A DNA stretch of 64,000 bases from assembly GCF_000308675.1 (NCBI RefSeq), contig NZ_BAGE01000018.1, forward strand, positions 1 to 64,000, given 5' to 3'. The stretch comes from Nocardia paucivorans NBRC 100373. Its GTDB lineage: Bacteria; Actinomycetota; Actinomycetes; Mycobacteriales; Mycobacteriaceae. The translations under genes and the position numbers were made by a program. Positions 51,696-59,210 of this stretch are shown here, piece after piece (the stretch's first letter is position 1; each line of letters opens with the position of its first letter). A model generated the notes under the pieces. The model was not told where the DNA came from, did no database searches, and saw only the letters and a list, made by a program, of their open reading frames with translations.

Positions 51696-53629
51696 CGGAT
51701 GGAATCTCCTCGGGGAATGTCGGATAGCGGCACGGTTATTTCCTGTTCCGCGTGCTGGGGACGGTTGCCACCCAGCCCGGGCAGCAGGGAGTGGCCGCGA
51801 TAGCTCAGCACACTCTGGACCAGGCCGAGTACGAGTACCGCGCCGACCACCGCGAAACCTTTCCAGTAGTCGGTGGGCAACAGCACCCCGGCCGCACCAC
51901 CGATCACCCAACTGAGTTGCAGCACCGTCTCCGACCGGCCGAAACCGGACGCAATCGACTCCGGTGGCAGATCATCCTGAATGGCCGCGTCCAGGGAGAC
52001 CTTTGCCAATGCGCTCGCTCCCGCGGCGACCAGGGCGGCCACTGCCGCGCCGAACAAACTGTCTGCGAATATCGCGAACAGCGTCACGACCGTGCATCCG
52101 GCCGTGCAGTTGAGCACGATCAGGGCGGGCCGGCCCAGTTTCAGGCGGGCGCCGGTGGCGTTTCCGGCGAAGTTGCCGATGGCGGCCGCCGCGCCGACCA
52201 ATCCGAGCATGGCGGCCTGTTGGACCGGGCGATGTTCGGTGGCCTTGGCGACAAACGCCACATAGAAGGTCAAAAACCCGGTCAGTACCCGGATGGCGCT
52301 GTTACCCCACAGACCGGTGACCACCTCCCGGCCCAACGGTTGTCGGCGTTTGCGCGGCGGTACGGTGGTTTCCCGTTCCCGGCTCAACACCTCGGTATGT
52401 GGATCGTGCGCGTGGTAGCCGAGGGTGGCAGGAACCTCGCCCTCGGTGACCTCCACCCAGCGGGGGATGCGCAGGCTCAGATAGGTCCCGCCGACGGCGA
52501 TCACCACCGCCAGACACAATGCGCCCCCCGAACCGAACAGCGCGGCCGCCGCACCGGCCACACCCCCGGCGCCGAGAGTGCCGCCGACCAGACCGAATAC
52601 CGTCAGGCGGGAGTTGGTGCGAACCAGATCGATACCCGGCGGCAGCACCCGGGGGGTCACCGCGCTCTTGAGCACGGCGAACGATTTGCTGAGCACCATC
52701 ATGCACAGGGCCAGTGGGTACAACGCCCAGCTGTCGAAATCGATGAGCAATACCACCGCCACCACCGCCCGCAGTGCGAAGGAGGACGCCAGGGCGAGTC
52801 GGCGGCCCCGCTGCAGGCGGTCCAGCATCGGGCCGATGAGCGGGGCGATCACCGCGAACGGGGCAATGGTGATCAGCAGATACAGCGCGACCTTGGTTTT
52901 GCTCTCGGCGGTGGCACTGGCGAAGAACAGGGTATTGGCCAGGGCCACCGCGATCGCCGCATCGAGGGCGAAATTCGCCATGGTGGCGTAGGTCAGCGCG
53001 GTGAGTCCGGATTTGTCGGCGCCGTCGGCCTTGGCCGCTCGTTGGAAGGTGGCAATGCCCTTCTCGGTGAGTTCCCGGCCCCGCATGGCGGCGACCCGGG
53101 TGACGGTGAGTTTGCGCGGGATGCGGCGCGCACCGGGGGAATCGACACGGGTGGGCGACCCGACCGTCTCGTACGGTCGGGTCGGCGGGGCGCCGGTCGG
53201 GTCGTCGGCGGGCGGATCGTTGTAGTGGCCACGGCCGGCGGAATCGGTGCGGGAGTCTCGAGGGGGGAGATCGGTTGATCGTCCGGTGCGCGCCGCCGGC
53301 GGATCGTCCGCGGCGGAGGCGCCGAAGAGTCGGGCGAATCTGCCGGGTCGCCGCGCGATATTGCGCTGCTCGGCTGCGGGGTCCGGTTGCGAGTTCCGGT
53401 CGTGAGCGTATCGGCCCTGTTCGTACTCGGCTCGGCCCTGTTCGTACTCGGCGATGGGTAGACGACGGGTGCGCGGCGGTCCCGGGCGATCGGGGTCGGC
53501 GTCCCGGTTGCGCCGGGGCACGTTCGGCGGCGGGTAGCGGTCGTATCCCGGATGCCGCTGCGATGGCGGATACTCGGCGGCGTCCCACCGACCGCGATCG
53601 GAACCGGAGGGCTCGCGGGGAGTGGTCAC
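51692..53629 (-). CDS. MFS transporter with long disordered N-terminal region
   Basis: A 645-aa protein. Residues 1-215 are hydrophilic and rich in Arg, Pro, Asp and Gly, with the repeat EYEQGRAEYEQGRYA (coded by a 21-bp duplication at 53412-53451). Twelve or so transmembrane helices follow (ALTYATMANFALDAAIAVALANTLFFA through ...VLVLGLVQSVLSY). The M. tuberculosis counterpart is Rv0876c. The substrate is unknown. The GTG start at 53629 is preceded by GAGGGT and by CAGAAT. The DUF2771 gene overlaps its end. Confidence 0.86.
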   Translation of the reverse strand: MTTPREPSGSDRGRWDAAEYPPSQRHPGYDRYPPPNVPRRNRDADPDRPGPPRTRRLPIAEYEQGRAEYEQGRYAHDRNSQPDPAAEQRNIARRPGRFARLFGASAADDPPAARTGRSTDLPPRDSRTDSAGRGHYNDPPADDPTGAPPTRPYETVGSPTRVDSPGARRIPRKLTVTRVAAMRGRELTEKGIATFQRAAKADGADKSGLTALTYATMANFALDAAIAVALANTLFFASATAESKTKVALYLLITIAPFAVIAPLIGPMLDRLQRGRRLALASSFALRAVVAVVLLIDFDSWALYPLALCMMVLSKSFAVLKSAVTPRVLPPGIDLVRTNSRLTVFGLVGGTLGAGGVAGAAAALFGSGGALCLAVVIAVGGTYLSLRIPRWVEVTEGEVPATLGYHAHDPHTEVLSRERETTVPPRKRRQPLGREVVTGLWGNSAIRVLTGFLTFYVAFVAKATEHRPVQQAAMLGLVGAAAAIGNFAGNATGARLKLGRPALIVLNCTAGCTVVTLFAIFADSLFGAAVAALVAAGASALAKVSLDAAIQDDLPPESIASGFGRSETVLQLSWVIGGAAGVLLPTDYWKGFAVVGAVLVLGLVQSVLSYRGHSLLPGLGGNRPQHAEQEITVPLSDIPRGDSIR

Positions 53630-53728
53630 ACCCTCAATTCTGTCCTACGCGCGGTAACGCGGGATTACACCCTGCCCGAGCCGCCGGCCGCGATGACGCA
53701 TCTCGTGCCCGGCATCGCGCGCGGCGGT

Positions 53729-54502
53729 TCACGCCGGTACGAAACGGACCTCGAAAATCGTCGGCCAATACTTTCCGGTGAGCAGGAAACGGTCGGTACC
53801 GGGGATCTGGGCGATTCCGTTGAGGACATCGGTGCGCGCCCGTTCCGTGGCGGGGAGCAGACCACTCGCATCGATATCGGCCAGTACACGGCCGGTATCG
53901 GGATCGATGCGCAGGATCCGGTCGGTCGGCCAGACATTGGCGTAGACCGAGCCGTCGTCCGCGCACTCCAACTCGTTCAACCGTGCAGAGTCGTGGTCGG
54001 TCAGGGTGACCGAGCCGGTTACCGCGAAACTGTCCGGATCGCGGAAGGTGAGGGTGGCCGAACCATCGCTCATGACCAGTCGCCCCGCCCGGGTGCACAG
54101 CCCCCAGCCCTCGCCCTCGTAACGGACACGGGCGCGTTCGACCAGCGTCTTCGGATCGCGGGCGTAGGCCACGCCCTCGGTCCAGGTGAGTTGCCAGAGC
54201 GTATCGCCCGCCCGGGTCACGCCCTCACCGAAATACGGATCGGTCAGCTCGACGCGAGCCAGTTCGGCGCCGGTGGGGCGATCGATGGCGCGCACACCGG
54301 AGTGACCCGTCATACCGGTGCTCTCGTACAGCACATCGCCGGCGATTTCCAGGCCCTGTGTGAATGCCGTCCGGTCGTGTGGATAAGTGTGCAGTACCTG
54401 CACGGTCAGCCGTGGTGACCGGCTTTCGACATCGCCGCATGCGGCCGTTCCGAGCAAAAAAATCAATCCCGCGACGGCCCACGCACGGCGATTGCGCCTC
54501 AT
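53729..54502 (-). CDS. Glutaminyl-peptide cyclotransferase-like lipoprotein
   Basis: A 257-aa lipoprotein: signal MRRNRRAWAVAGLIFLLGTAACGD with lipobox GTAAC, then a plant-type glutaminyl cyclotransferase beta-propeller (VLHTYPHDRTAFTQGLEI, LYESTGMTGHSGVRAID, GEGVTRAGDTLWQLTWTEGVAYARD, GEGWGLCTRAGRLVMSDGSATLTFRDPDSF, LNELECADDGSVYANVWPTDRILRIDPDTGRV, DVLNGIAQIPGTDRFLLTGKYWPTIFEVRF). It would cyclise N-terminal Gln to pyroglutamate on exported peptides. The ATG is seven bases after TATATT, so leaderless. It diverges from the DUF3027 gene with 17 bp between starts. Confidence 0.9.
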   Translation of the reverse strand: MRRNRRAWAVAGLIFLLGTAACGDVESRSPRLTVQVLHTYPHDRTAFTQGLEIAGDVLYESTGMTGHSGVRAIDRPTGAELARVELTDPYFGEGVTRAGDTLWQLTWTEGVAYARDPKTLVERARVRYEGEGWGLCTRAGRLVMSDGSATLTFRDPDSFAVTGSVTLTDHDSARLNELECADDGSVYANVWPTDRILRIDPDTGRVLADIDASGLLPATERARTDVLNGIAQIPGTDRFLLTGKYWPTIFEVRFVPA

Positions 54503-54519
54503 GCGGCAAAATATAGCCT

Positions 54520-55542
54520 GTGAGCGCAGTACCTGTTTCGGACTCCGGTGTGCGGCCGATATTGGTTGAGGCCGTGGACCTGGCCCGCCGTGCGCTCCTG
54601 GAGCTGGAGCCGGCCGGGGTCGGGGAGTATCTCGGTGTCACGGGTGAGGACGAGTACTCGGCCACCCATCGGTTCGCGGCCACATTGCCCGGTTATCGCG
54701 GATGGCAGTGGGCGGTGGTGGTCGCGGCGCCGACGGATGCCGACCATGCCACGGTCAGCGAATCCGCCCTGCTTCCCGGCCCCGACGCGTTGATCGCACC
54801 GGAGTTCGTGCCGTGGGAGCAGCGAATCCGGCCCGGGGACCTCGCTCCCGGTGATCTGCTGGCCCCGCCGCCGAACGATCCGCGGTTGGTGCCCGGTTAC
54901 ACCGCGACCGGTGATCCGGAGGTGGACGAGGTCGCCTACGAGGTCGGTCTCGGCCGCAGGCAGGTGCTGAGTCCGGAGGGTCGCGCGGAAGCCGCCGAAC
55001 GCTGGTACGCCGAGTACGGTCCGGATACCGAGATGGCCCGGGCGGCATCCGGCACCTGCGGCACCTGTGGTTTCTACCTACCGTTGGCCGGTGCGTTGCG
55101 GGCCGCGTTCGGGGTTTGCGCCAATGCCATGGGCGCCGATGGGCACGTGGTTCATGCCGAGTACGGGTGTGGCGCGCATTCGGATACTCCTCCGCCCGCC
55201 GGTTCGGGGTCGCCGTTGTACGAGGCATACGACGATGCGGCAATCGAGGTGATCCCCACCGATACGTTGCGGGCCGAGCGGCGGGCGCAGGACGACGAGG
55301 CGAGCGAGTCGGCCGCCGAGCAGGGCGAGGCCGTGTCCGGAGCCGAGTCGGCGGAGGCCACACCCGAGACCGAGTCGAGGTCGGATGTCGAACCGACCAT
55401 CGCCGCGCCGGAGGAAGCGACCGGGACCGCCGGGGAGGCGAGTGCCGGGGGGCCCACCGGGGCGGAGCGGGACGACACCGCGTCCGCCGGTGAGGATTCG
55501 GATCGGAGCCCGGTTACGCCCGAATCATCGGAGACGGCCTGA
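54520..55542 (+). CDS. DUF3027 protein (Rv0877-like), Cys-rich putative metal-binding region
   Basis: A 340-aa cytosolic protein. Domain about residues 10-230: the start SGVRPILVEAVDLARRALLELEPAGVGEYLGVTGEDEYSATHRFAA; core WAVVVAAPTDADHATVSESALLPGPDALIAPEFVPWEQRIRPGDLAPGDLLAPP; and the Cys cluster TCGTCGFYLPL..AAFGVCANAMGADGHVVHAEYGCGAHS, with four Cys and two His that may bind metal. A 90-residue acidic tail follows (EQGEAVSGAESAEATPETES). The mycobacterial counterpart lies at the same locus. Function is unknown. Its stop overlaps the reading frame of the ATPase gene downstream (CTGA). Confidence 0.88.
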   Translation: MSAVPVSDSGVRPILVEAVDLARRALLELEPAGVGEYLGVTGEDEYSATHRFAATLPGYRGWQWAVVVAAPTDADHATVSESALLPGPDALIAPEFVPWEQRIRPGDLAPGDLLAPPPNDPRLVPGYTATGDPEVDEVAYEVGLGRRQVLSPEGRAEAAERWYAEYGPDTEMARAASGTCGTCGFYLPLAGALRAAFGVCANAMGADGHVVHAEYGCGAHSDTPPPAGSGSPLYEAYDDAAIEVIPTDTLRAERRAQDDEASESAAEQGEAVSGAESAEATPETESRSDVEPTIAAPEEATGTAGEASAGGPTGAERDDTASAGEDSDRSPVTPESSETA

Positions 55543-58445
55543 GCGAGCGATCCGACTCGGACATATCGGCCGGGCCGGATGCCTTCGATGCCTCCGACGG
55601 GACGGGAATACCCGATCCCTTCGATACGGCGCGGCTGCGGGCCGCGGTGCTCACGGCATGGCGGGACTCGCCGACCCGGTTGCGGGAGGACGCGGCCGCC
55701 GAGGCGGATCTGGTGCGGGCCGGATATCGGGATCGGTTGCTCACCGAGTTGGCGCAGAACGCCGCCGATGCGGCCACCGCGGCCGGGGTGCCCGGACGGT
55801 TGGCGATCCGGTTCGACGGACGGATGCTGTCGGTGTCGAACACCGGCGCGCCCCTGAGCCGCTCCGGGGTGCATGCGCTGACCGCACTACGCGCTTCCGG
55901 GAAAAGCGATACGTCCGGCGCTGTCGGTCGATTCGGGGTGGGGTTCACCGCGGTGCTCACCGTGAGCGACGAGATCGAATTACGTTCCACCAGCGGGTCG
56001 CTGTGTTTCTCGCGCAACCGCACTCGGCAGACACTGCGTCGAGCGGGGATATCGGTTCCGGAGGGTTCGGCCGCCGCGAATTTCGCGCCACCCGTATTGC
56101 GGCTGGCCTGGCCGGTTTCGACGGAACCGGCCCCCGGCGCCGATACCGAGGTGGTGTTGCGCCTACGGGACGAGGTGGATGTCGAACAACTGTCGGCGGC
56201 CATGCGTCGGGAGGCGGTCGACCTACTGCTGGAACTGCCCGCGCTGCACAGTATTCGGATCGGTGCGGAGGAACTGGTCGCCCATACGCGGGGCCTGGGT
56301 ACCTCCGGCGTGAGCGAACTACGGATCAGCGGCTTCGGGTCCGAGCGCATATGGTGGCAGTTCCGCACGGCGCGTGCGCGATGGCTGCTCCCCGTACGTG
56401 ACGGTGCGCCGGTGTCGGCGGCCCCGGATGTGTTGCGGGCCCCGACCCGTTCCGACGAGGAGCTGTCCCTACCCGCGCTACTGGTCGCCGATATTTCGAT
56501 GCAGCCGGATCGTCGTCGCCTGTTGCCCGGTGCCCGGATCGACGAGATCGTTGCGGGATACGCCGATTTCGCGCGGGCGTTACCACCGGAGGATCGGCTT
56601 GTGCTGGTCCCGACGCCCGGTTTCGCGCGCGGCGAGGTCGATGGACTGTTGCGGGAGGCCATCGTTCGGGAGTTGCGGGAAAAGTCGTGGCTGCCGGTTA
56701 TGGTGGACGAATCCGACGACGCGGCGACCGGTATCGACCGTGCCGAGCCAACGGTGGAGTCGGCAGCGGGCAGGCGCGGTACCGTGCGGTACGGGACGTC
56801 CGTTCCGACCCGGGCGAGTGTATTTCCCGATCTCACCGAGGAACTGGCCGAACTGCTCGTCGGTGTGGTCGGTCCCCTGGTGCCGCCGAGTCTGTCCGGG
56901 CGTCGGTACGCCGAGGCGTTGTCGGTGCTCGACGTGCATCGTCTCGGGCCGGCTCGGATCGCCGAATTGTCCGGCGGGCTCGATCGGCCGCCGCGCTGGT
57001 GGTATGCGCTGTATGCCGCGTTGGAGCCCTTCGCCGTCGACCGGCTCGCGGTCGAGGAACTGGGCGCCCTCGCGGTTCCGTTGGCCGACGGCCGGGTGGT
57101 CACCGGTCCGCGCACGGTGGTGCTCGACGATCGACTGCGCGAGCCGGTTCCGGTGCGCTGGGCGCGGTTGGTGCACCCCGAGGCGGCGCATCCGCTCCTG
57201 GCCCGGTTGGGTGCCCGGCAGGCTACGGCCGCGGAACTGCTGTCCGATCCCGGTCTGCGGGTCGAACTGACCGATCGACCGGGGGACCCCGAGACGATGG
57301 ACGCGGTTTTGCGCCTGGCGGCCTCGGTCGAGACCGACGCGCTGCCCGACTGGCTGGGCCTGCTCGAAATACCCGACGACACCGGTGAACTCCGACCGGC
57401 CGATGAGCTGTTGTTGCCGGGCGCTCCGTTGGCCGAACTGCTCGTATCGGATTCGCCCTTGGGTATGGTGGCGGCCGATATCGTCGACCGGTACGGTGCG
57501 GACGCACTGCGTGCGATCGGGGTCGGCTGGGATTTCGGGATCGTCTCCGAAACGGATCCGACCGGTCCCGACCATCATCTCGACGACGAGGAAACGTGGT
57601 GGGCCGGTCTGACCGAGGACCCGCCGGAACTGGTCGCGGTTCGGGATCTGGATCTGGTGGACGACGCCGCGTGGCCGGAGGCGTTGTGGCGGTTGCTGTC
57701 CGAGGAGCGCACCCGGGCCTTGCTCGCGGACCGGGATGGTTATACGGCCTGGTGGTTGCGCCGATATGCCCGCATCGATGGTATCCCGCTGGGCCGGTAT
57801 CGCCATCCCGGAGACGTCGAGTTCGCCGGACTGCTCCCGGAACTGCCGATCACCGGGCTGTCGCGCGCGGACCTCGATGTGCTGCGGGCGAGTCTGGCCG
57901 ATCCACGGGATATTGATACCGAGTTGGCCACCGCCCTGCTCACCGCGCTCGCCGACCCCGCGAGAACGCCGTCCCCCGAGACCGTTTCGCTGGTGCACGC
58001 CCGGCTGGCCGCGGTGGTGTCGCAGCTGGATCTCACCGCTGTCGACCCGCCCGATCGGGTGCGGGCACTATCGGGTGCGGTGATCGACGCGGCGGATGCG
58101 CTGGTACTGGACCGGCCGTGTTTCGGTCTCGCGGTGCCGCCCGATCGGTTGGTGGTGGGCGATCCGGATTCCGCCGCCGAATTGGCCACCCTATTGGATC
58201 TGCCGCTGGTCTCGGAGAGCGTAACCGTGGAAATTCTCGACGCCGGTTACGAAACCACCTGGTCGGATGAGCCATTGGGTGTCGTGCTGCGCCGAATGTT
58301 CGCCCTACCGGCACCGGACGGGCCTCTGGTGGTGCACGACGACCTGCGGGTGCGGCTACACGGTGCGGTGCAGCGCACGGTATCGGTGCCGTGGTGGCAG
58401 GACAGCGCGACCACACATCTGCGGCGTCCGCGTCCGGAGGGTTGA
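55539..58445 (+). CDS. Sacsin/HSP90-like (GHKL) ATPase, likely with non-canonical start
   Basis: About 968 aa with an N-terminal Bergerat ATP-binding fold like sacsin: LTELAQNAADAATAAG (E-N-DA motif), GAVGRFGVGFTAVLTVSDEIEL (G2 motif) and SGSLCFSRNRT. The rest is a long beta/alpha region of no known motif. The family is known mainly from actinobacteria. The first canonical in-frame start is GTG 55647, which would cut a well-formed N-terminus (SERSDSDISAGPDAFDASDG followed by DTARLRAAVLTAWRDSPTRLREDAAAEADLV). Upstream only CTG at 55539 fits: it overlaps the DUF3027 stop (CTGA) and has GGAG. Function unknown; a chaperone-like role is inferred from the fold. Confidence 0.82.
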   Translation: MSERSDSDISAGPDAFDASDGTGIPDPFDTARLRAAVLTAWRDSPTRLREDAAAEADLVRAGYRDRLLTELAQNAADAATAAGVPGRLAIRFDGRMLSVSNTGAPLSRSGVHALTALRASGKSDTSGAVGRFGVGFTAVLTVSDEIELRSTSGSLCFSRNRTRQTLRRAGISVPEGSAAANFAPPVLRLAWPVSTEPAPGADTEVVLRLRDEVDVEQLSAAMRREAVDLLLELPALHSIRIGAEELVAHTRGLGTSGVSELRISGFGSERIWWQFRTARARWLLPVRDGAPVSAAPDVLRAPTRSDEELSLPALLVADISMQPDRRRLLPGARIDEIVAGYADFARALPPEDRLVLVPTPGFARGEVDGLLREAIVRELREKSWLPVMVDESDDAATGIDRAEPTVESAAGRRGTVRYGTSVPTRASVFPDLTEELAELLVGVVGPLVPPSLSGRRYAEALSVLDVHRLGPARIAELSGGLDRPPRWWYALYAALEPFAVDRLAVEELGALAVPLADGRVVTGPRTVVLDDRLREPVPVRWARLVHPEAAHPLLARLGARQATAAELLSDPGLRVELTDRPGDPETMDAVLRLAASVETDALPDWLGLLEIPDDTGELRPADELLLPGAPLAELLVSDSPLGMVAADIVDRYGADALRAIGVGWDFGIVSETDPTGPDHHLDDEETWWAGLTEDPPELVAVRDLDLVDDAAWPEALWRLLSEERTRALLADRDGYTAWWLRRYARIDGIPLGRYRHPGDVEFAGLLPELPITGLSRADLDVLRASLADPRDIDTELATALLTALADPARTPSPETVSLVHARLAAVVSQLDLTAVDPPDRVRALSGAVIDAADALVLDRPCFGLAVPPDRLVVGDPDSAAELATLLDLPLVSESVTVEILDAGYETTWSDEPLGVVLRRMFALPAPDGPLVVHDDLRVRLHGAVQRTVSVPWWQDSATTHLRRPRPEG

Positions 58446-58460
58446 GCGGCGCGGATACCG

Positions 58461-59096
58461 CTAGGTATTGGCCTCCGCGTGCTGCATCAGTGTCTCGCCG
58501 AGCAGGTCCAATTGGCCACGCACACTTTCGCTGTCGTTGTCCACCAGCCAGCGCAGCACCAGCCCATCGATCACATTGAGGGTGAAGCGCGACAGGGTGC
58601 GCACCGGTACCGTCCAACGACAGTCGGTGGCGACGCGAGCATGCTCGAGGATGTCGGCGACCGTGGAATCGTTGAATGTGTACTGTTCTCGCGCGATGGC
58701 GAGTTTCGCGGGTGTCTGTTCCCCTTCGCGCAGGGCGTAGGTGGTGGTCTCGTAGGTGAGCAGCTGTCGCTCCGGGGTGGCCTCCACATTGAGCCACATC
58801 AGTTCCAGTCCCGCGCGCACCAGTTCGCGCAGGGCGTCGAGGCCGGTGCCGGTGCTCTGCCACACGGTGTCGTTGGCATCGACGGAATCGCGCAGCTCCA
58901 TCGATAACGCCTTGACCAATTCGGTCATCAGGGCGTCCTTGTTCTCGAAGCAGTAGTGCACCACTCCGAGCGAGACGCCGGCCGCCTGGGCGACGTCTCG
59001 CGTGGTCACGCCCGCGACTCCCTTTTTTTCGGCTAGGCCGATCGCGGCCTCGATAAGGTGGGCCCGTCGTTCTTCGACGCTCAATCGGGTGGACAC
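58461..59096 (-). CDS. TetR-family regulator, likely of the adjacent ceramidase
   Basis: A 211-aa regulator. The helix-turn-helix is SVEERRAHLIEAAIGLAEKKGVAGVTTRDVAQAAGVSLGVVHYCFENKDALMTELVKA. The ligand domain contains TYETTTYALREGEQTPAKLAIAREQYT. It belongs to the large group with a PaaX-like/TetR_C C-terminus. It is divergent from the ceramidase gene, sharing the 115-bp gap with the palindrome at 59156-59169, its probable operator. The GTG start has TTAACT seven bases upstream. The ligand is unknown, possibly a lipid. Confidence 0.88.
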   Translation of the reverse strand: MSTRLSVEERRAHLIEAAIGLAEKKGVAGVTTRDVAQAAGVSLGVVHYCFENKDALMTELVKALSMELRDSVDANDTVWQSTGTGLDALRELVRAGLELMWLNVEATPERQLLTYETTTYALREGEQTPAKLAIAREQYTFNDSTVADILEHARVATDCRWTVPVRTLSRFTLNVIDGLVLRWLVDNDSESVRGQLDLLGETLMQHAEANT

Positions 59097-59155
59097 CTGA
59101 GCGAGTTAAGCGCCCGCGGCGCGAACAGTCAATTCCCGGACCGAAATCACCGGAC

Positions 59156-59169
59156 TGGACGATTGTCCA
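59156..59169. promoter_or_regulatory. Operator candidate between TetR and the ceramidase gene
   Basis: TGGAC-GATT-GTCCA is a 5-bp inverted repeat with a 4-base center, at the middle of the shared intergenic region and about 40 bp before the ceramidase start. Its position fits a TetR operator acting on both genes. Confidence 0.5.
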
Positions 59170-59210
59170 AATGTGTGGTTCGCTGCCCTGCAAACCGAGA
59201 GGAGGCCGTC

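Noticed and set aside
51752-53278. Plus-strand frame of about 508 codons opposite the MFS gene
   Set aside because: It is a Gln/His/Gly-rich shadow of a polytopic membrane protein.
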